Source: G020354785 sp965602045 (lineage in GTDB: Bacteria; Bacteroidota; Bacteroidia; Bacteroidales; UBA10428). From it: a DNA stretch of 26,872 bases. Made by a program: the position numbers and the translations under genes. The stretch is from contig CBFCXR010000018.1 of the NCBI GenBank assembly GCA_965602045.1, forward strand, positions 1 through 26,872, written 5' to 3'. The notes under the pieces are model-generated. The model saw nothing but the letters and a program-made list of their open reading frames with translations, made no database searches and had not been told where the DNA came from. Shown here piece by piece: positions 23,484 through 26,872 of the stretch (positions within the stretch are counted from its first letter, which is position 1; the number at the start of each line of letters is the position of its first letter).

Positions 23484-25517
23484 TTAACTTATGACAGCCC
23501 CTTCTTCAGTTTTGTCAACGGGGGATACAAAGGTTAGTTTTCCTTTGGAATCTTCGGCCATTAATATCATACCCTGGGATTCTATACCTTTGATATTCCG
23601 GGGTTCAAGGTTAACTAACAGGCTAACTTGTTTTCCTATAATTTTTTCAGGCTCATAGTATTCAGCAATACCCGCGACTACTGTCTTCTGTCCGGCTCCG
23701 GTATCAATGTTTAATTTTAGTAGCTTATTAGTTTCGGGGACTCTGGTTGCATCCATTATTTTGCCTACTCTTATATCCAGTTTCGTAAAATCATCAAAAC
23801 TTATATTGTCTTTTTGTTCCATAATATTAGGTTTTTCGGTAGTATTTTCAGTTTTAAACGACTTAAGTTTATTGAGTTGTTTCTCAATTATGGGATCTTC
23901 TATTTTTTCGAATAGTAAATCCGGATTATTTAATTTATGTCCGGCCGGAAGGATATTAATTTCGCCTGATTCATTCCATGCAATTTTCTTTATATTCAGG
24001 AATCCGGTTAGTTTTTTGGCTGTACCTGGAAGGAAGGGTTCGATAATTACAGCTAAATTGGCTGTTATCTGAAGAGATATATTTAAAATGGTTTTAACCC
24101 TGTTTTCATCAGTATTTATTATTTTCCAGGGCTCGGTTTCGGCAAGGTATTTATTCCCCAACCTGGCATAATCCATTGCATATTTCAAACCTTCCCGGAG
24201 ACGGTAGTTTTCCACACTGCTTTCGACAGATAACTTTATTTTTGGCATTTCATTAATAACCTTTCTGTCATAGTCTGTAAATTTCGTAATTTCAGGAACT
24301 TTACCATCGAAATATTTATGTGTCAATACTAATGTTCTGTTTACAAAGTTTCCCAGAACAGCGACAAGTTCATTATTATTTCTATTTTTAAAATCGATCC
24401 ATGTAAAATCATTATCTTTTGTTTCAGGAGCATTGGCACATAAGACATAACGTAGTACATCCTGTTTATCTTTAAATTCTTCCAGGTATTCATGTAGCCA
24501 GACAGCCCAGTTGCGGGATGTAGAAATTTTGTCTCCTTCAAGATTCAGAAATTCATTAGCCGGCACATTATCAGGCAATATATAGCTTCCTTCGGCTTTC
24601 AGCATTATCGGGAATATGATGCAGTGAAAAACAATATTATCTTTTCCTATAAAGTGAACTAGTTTAGTTTCTTTGTCTTTCCAGTATTTTTCCCAGTCAC
24701 CGGTTAAATCTTTTGTGGCCGATATGTATCCAATCGGTGCATCAAACCAGACATACAAGACTTTCCCCTCAGCTCCTTTAACAGGAAGAGGAATACCCCA
24801 GGCCAGATCACGACTTACTGCCCGTGGATGAAGTCCCTGATCGAGCCATGATTTACATTGGCCATAAACATTAGCTTTCCAGTTGGTATGTTCCCCGAGA
24901 ATCCATTTTTCTAAAAAGTTCTGATGCTTATCCAAAGGCAAAAACCAATGTTTCGTTTCTTTCATAACAGGCTCAGATCCACTTAAAGCAGACCGGGGAT
25001 TAATCAGATCAGTCGGACTAAGTGAGGTGCCGCAATTTTCACATTGATCTCCGTAAGCAGAATCATTACTGCAATGGGGACAGGTACCTGTAATATATCT
25101 GTCGGCAAGGAATTGTTTAGTCTTTTCGTCGTAGTATTGCTTGGTTATTTTTTCAATAAATTCACCTTTCTTATATAAAGTACTGAAAAAATCTGAGGCT
25201 AAACTGTAATGTGTTTTCGAAGTAGTTCTGGAGTAAATATCAAAAGAGATACCAAAGTCTTCAAATGCTTTCTTGTTAAGGTTATGGTATCTGTCAACAA
25301 TATCCTGTGGTTTTAAACCTTCCTGCCTGGCTTTAATGGTTATAGGCACTCCATGTTCGTCTGAGCCACATATGAAAACAACATCTTCGTTTCTAAGTCT
25401 GAGATATCTTACATAAATGTCAGCCGGAAGATAGGCACCTGCAAGATGGCCAATATGAATCGGCCCGTTAGCATAAGGTAAAGCTGCCGTAACAAGATAT
25501 CTCTTAAAGTTTTTCAT
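23484..25517 (-). CDS. metG: Methionyl-tRNA synthetase
   Basis: 677 residues, the long dimeric form. It charges tRNA-Met. The class I catalytic core has the HIGH motif as HIGH (21-24) in ALPYANGPIHIGHLAGAYLP and the KMSKS motif as KISTS (330-334) in GDKISTSRNWAVW. The inserted connective domain carries a four-Cys zinc knuckle (Cys146, Cys149, Cys159, Cys162). The alpha-helical anticodon-binding domain follows (about 345-540), with the Trp-containing AETEPWKI segment. The last hundred or so residues form an OB-fold tRNA-binding domain (FDDFTKLDIRVGKI, VSLLVNLEPRNIKGIESQGM). A short linker rich in Asn, Lys and Glu joins the last two domains. All expected parts are present. Confidence 0.98.
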   Translation of the reverse strand: MKNFKRYLVTAALPYANGPIHIGHLAGAYLPADIYVRYLRLRNEDVVFICGSDEHGVPITIKARQEGLKPQDIVDRYHNLNKKAFEDFGISFDIYSRTTSKTHYSLASDFFSTLYKKGEFIEKITKQYYDEKTKQFLADRYITGTCPHCSNDSAYGDQCENCGTSLSPTDLINPRSALSGSEPVMKETKHWFLPLDKHQNFLEKWILGEHTNWKANVYGQCKSWLDQGLHPRAVSRDLAWGIPLPVKGAEGKVLYVWFDAPIGYISATKDLTGDWEKYWKDKETKLVHFIGKDNIVFHCIIFPIMLKAEGSYILPDNVPANEFLNLEGDKISTSRNWAVWLHEYLEEFKDKQDVLRYVLCANAPETKDNDFTWIDFKNRNNNELVAVLGNFVNRTLVLTHKYFDGKVPEITKFTDYDRKVINEMPKIKLSVESSVENYRLREGLKYAMDYARLGNKYLAETEPWKIINTDENRVKTILNISLQITANLAVIIEPFLPGTAKKLTGFLNIKKIAWNESGEINILPAGHKLNNPDLLFEKIEDPIIEKQLNKLKSFKTENTTEKPNIMEQKDNISFDDFTKLDIRVGKIMDATRVPETNKLLKLNIDTGAGQKTVVAGIAEYYEPEKIIGKQVSLLVNLEPRNIKGIESQGMILMAEDSKGKLTFVSPVDKTEEGAVIS

Positions 25518-25582
25518 TCAAATAACAGGATTTAAACCACAAAATAATTTTCTGTAAAGTATGTAAAGTTTTATTAAATTGC

Positions 25583-25600
25583 CAAAGATATTCAAACCTA
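25583..25600 (-). promoter_or_regulatory. Two -7-like elements upstream of metG
   Basis: On the minus strand TATCTTTG (complement of 25583-25590) and TAGGTTTG (complement of 25593-25600) both fit TAnnTTTG. They lie 65-80 bp before the metG ATG in the 108-bp divergent region. Neither has a clear TTTG 19-21 bp upstream, so it is unclear which, if either, is used. Confidence 0.35.
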
Positions 25601-25625
25601 CTGATTTGAGAAAATTTCTTTGATT

Positions 25626-26531
25626 ATGATTGAACCACCGTTTTTGCAGGCAAATGATAAAATCGGGATTCTTGCTCCTGCAGGTTTTATATCTGAAGAA
25701 GAGGTTCAATGCTCCATTAAAATATTTAATGACTGGGGTTTGGATGTAGAATTAGGAAAAAATATTTACAAGAAAAAAAATAATCTTGCAGGCAATGACA
25801 GACAGCGGAAAGAGGACTTCCAACATTTTATAAATAGAAATGATATAAAGGCTATTATTTGTGCAAGGGGTGGTTACGGATCAATTAGAATTATCGATTA
25901 TATTAATTTTGAGAATTTCAGGCAAAATTCCAAATGGATAGTTGGATATAGTGATATAACAGTATTTCATACGTATCTGCAGAAAACAATGCGTTGTGAA
26001 AGTATCCATGCCATAATGCCCAAGAATTTTCAAAAGTATGATTTAAAAAGCAAACCACTTGACTCGTTAAGAAATGCTTTATTCGGCGGCAAAATTGAAT
26101 ATACAATTCAAACACATCCTCTGAATAGGGTAGGCGAAACAGAAGGAATATTGATAGGGGGTAATTTATCTGTTTTATACAGTATGCAAGGAACCCATTT
26201 GGACATTGACACAAAGGGAAAAATTCTTTTCATCGAAGATGTCAATGAATATCTTTATCATATTGACAGAATGATTACTAATTTGAAATTAAGCGGGAAA
26301 CTTAATAATTTAAAAGGCCTGATTATTGGATGCATGAATAAGATGAAGGATTCACCTGTTGCTTTTGGCGAAACTGCCTATGAGATCATTAGCAGAGCTA
26401 TTAAAGGGAGCGATTATCCGGTAATTTTTGACTTTCCGGCGGGACATACAAAGATAAATCTGGCATTAGTATTAGGCAAAAAAATCCAAATGACTATTGA
26501 CCCGTATTTAAGTAAAGTTATTTTTAAATAA
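25626..26531 (+). CDS. ldcA: LD-carboxypeptidase (peptidase family S66)
   Basis: 301 residues from the ATG; an in-frame TTG two codons upstream is less likely. S66 enzymes remove the terminal D-Ala from tetrapeptides in recycled peptidoglycan, in the cytoplasm. The Ser-Glu-His triad can be placed: Ser109 in the nucleophile elbow VGYSDIT, Glu204 in FIEDVNEYLYHIDRM, and His274 in FPAGHTKINLALVLG. The N-terminal KIGILAPAGFISEEE and the ARGGYGSIRIIDY segments are also characteristic. There is no signal peptide, in line with cytoplasmic recycling. The gene diverges from metG and precedes a YraN-family gene by 12 bp. Confidence 0.94.
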   Translation: MIEPPFLQANDKIGILAPAGFISEEEVQCSIKIFNDWGLDVELGKNIYKKKNNLAGNDRQRKEDFQHFINRNDIKAIICARGGYGSIRIIDYINFENFRQNSKWIVGYSDITVFHTYLQKTMRCESIHAIMPKNFQKYDLKSKPLDSLRNALFGGKIEYTIQTHPLNRVGETEGILIGGNLSVLYSMQGTHLDIDTKGKILFIEDVNEYLYHIDRMITNLKLSGKLNNLKGLIIGCMNKMKDSPVAFGETAYEIISRAIKGSDYPVIFDFPAGHTKINLALVLGKKIQMTIDPYLSKVIFK

Positions 26532-26543
26532 AACTTAAAAATA

Positions 26544-26872
26544 ATGTCTCATCATAATGAACTTGGTAAGAAAGGTGAATTGATGGCAATAAAATACCTG
26601 AAAACCCGGGGATATATAATTTTAGAAGTGAACTGGAGGGATAAACATAAGGAGATAGATATTATTGCCAGGGATAAGAATCAAATAGTTTTTATTGAGG
26701 TTAAAACCCGGCGAAATGATTATTTCGGAGCTCCTGAAGAGGCTGTAGATATGAGAAAACAAAAATTTTTAGTTGATGCAGCCGAAGAATATATTAATAC
26801 TAAGAATATTGATCTGGAAGCAAGGTTTGACATAATTTCTATTCTTATGGATAGAGAAAATCCCAATATTAA
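26544..26872 (+). CDS. yraN: YraN family (UPF0102) protein, right end missing
   Basis: Partial gene: 109 codons are present before the window ends, probably most of it, as the family is about 115-125 residues. It has the restriction-endonuclease-like fold signature of UPF0102: GKKGELMAIKYLKTRGYIIL at the start, then NWRDKHKEIDIIARDKNQIVFIEVKTRR with the Asp, Glu-x-Lys active-site pattern (EID ... EVK), and FGAPEEAVDMRKQ. Family members are putative nucleases of uncertain role, sometimes linked to DNA processing. It begins 12 bp after the LD-carboxypeptidase stop and is probably co-transcribed with it. Confidence 0.93.
   Translation, partial: MSHHNELGKKGELMAIKYLKTRGYIILEVNWRDKHKEIDIIARDKNQIVFIEVKTRRNDYFGAPEEAVDMRKQKFLVDAAEEYINTKNIDLEARFDIISILMDRENPNI

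Overview
The window is about 26.9 kb of AT-rich chromosomal DNA from a member of the Bacteroidota, probably class Bacteroidia. The evidence is a type IX secretion/gliding locus (PorP/SprF, GldK, GldL, GldM), a DUF4270 lipoprotein, an HU-like plus SPOR membrane protein, a short glycogen-synthase-like protein linked to panC and glmS, and promoter elements of the Bacteroidota -33/-7 type. All genes look chromosomal. I see no rRNA or tRNA gene, insertion sequence, phage gene or CRISPR array. No stretch longer than 300 bases lacks a gene.

Layout. 1-3459 (minus strand): porP, gldK, gldL and the first codons of gldM, the core trans-envelope part of the type IX secretion system. 3719-7208 (minus): an arginase-fold protein that has lost most metal ligands, directly behind topA, which has a clear Bacteroidota promoter. 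7316-9688 (plus): a class A penicillin-binding protein, converging with radA at a distance of only 3 bp. 9692-12903 (minus): panC, panD, an hldE-type nucleotidyltransferase and radA. 13119-17165 (plus): the short GT5-like protein, the DUF4270 lipoprotein and glmS, tightly packed and probably one operon, closed by a bidirectional hairpin terminator. 17270-21204 (minus): a nucleotide-sugar group (DegT-type aminotransferase, left-handed beta-helix acetyltransferase, galE, rfbB). 21404-22426 (plus): the HU-like/SPOR protein, starting at TTG. 22441-22633: a degenerate heptamer repeat tract. 22634-25517 (minus): a SAM methyltransferase and metG. 25626-26872 (plus): an LD-carboxypeptidase and the start of a YraN-family gene.

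Much of the content concerns the cell envelope: protein export (T9SS), peptidoglycan synthesis and recycling (PBP1A, LD-carboxypeptidase, SPOR protein, GlmS) and surface-polysaccharide precursors (RfbB, GalE, WbpD/WbpE-like, HldE-like). The rest is housekeeping (TopA, RadA, MetG, pantothenate synthesis). No wholly unknown multi-gene system is apparent. The items most worth a second look are the two probable pseudoenzymes (arginase-like and glycogen-synthase-like), the heptamer tract, and the membrane-tethered HU-like protein. Starts were moved from upstream TTG codons to ATG where signal peptides, overlaps or family N-termini favoured it (gldK, arginase-like, DUF4270, WbpE-like, LD-carboxypeptidase).
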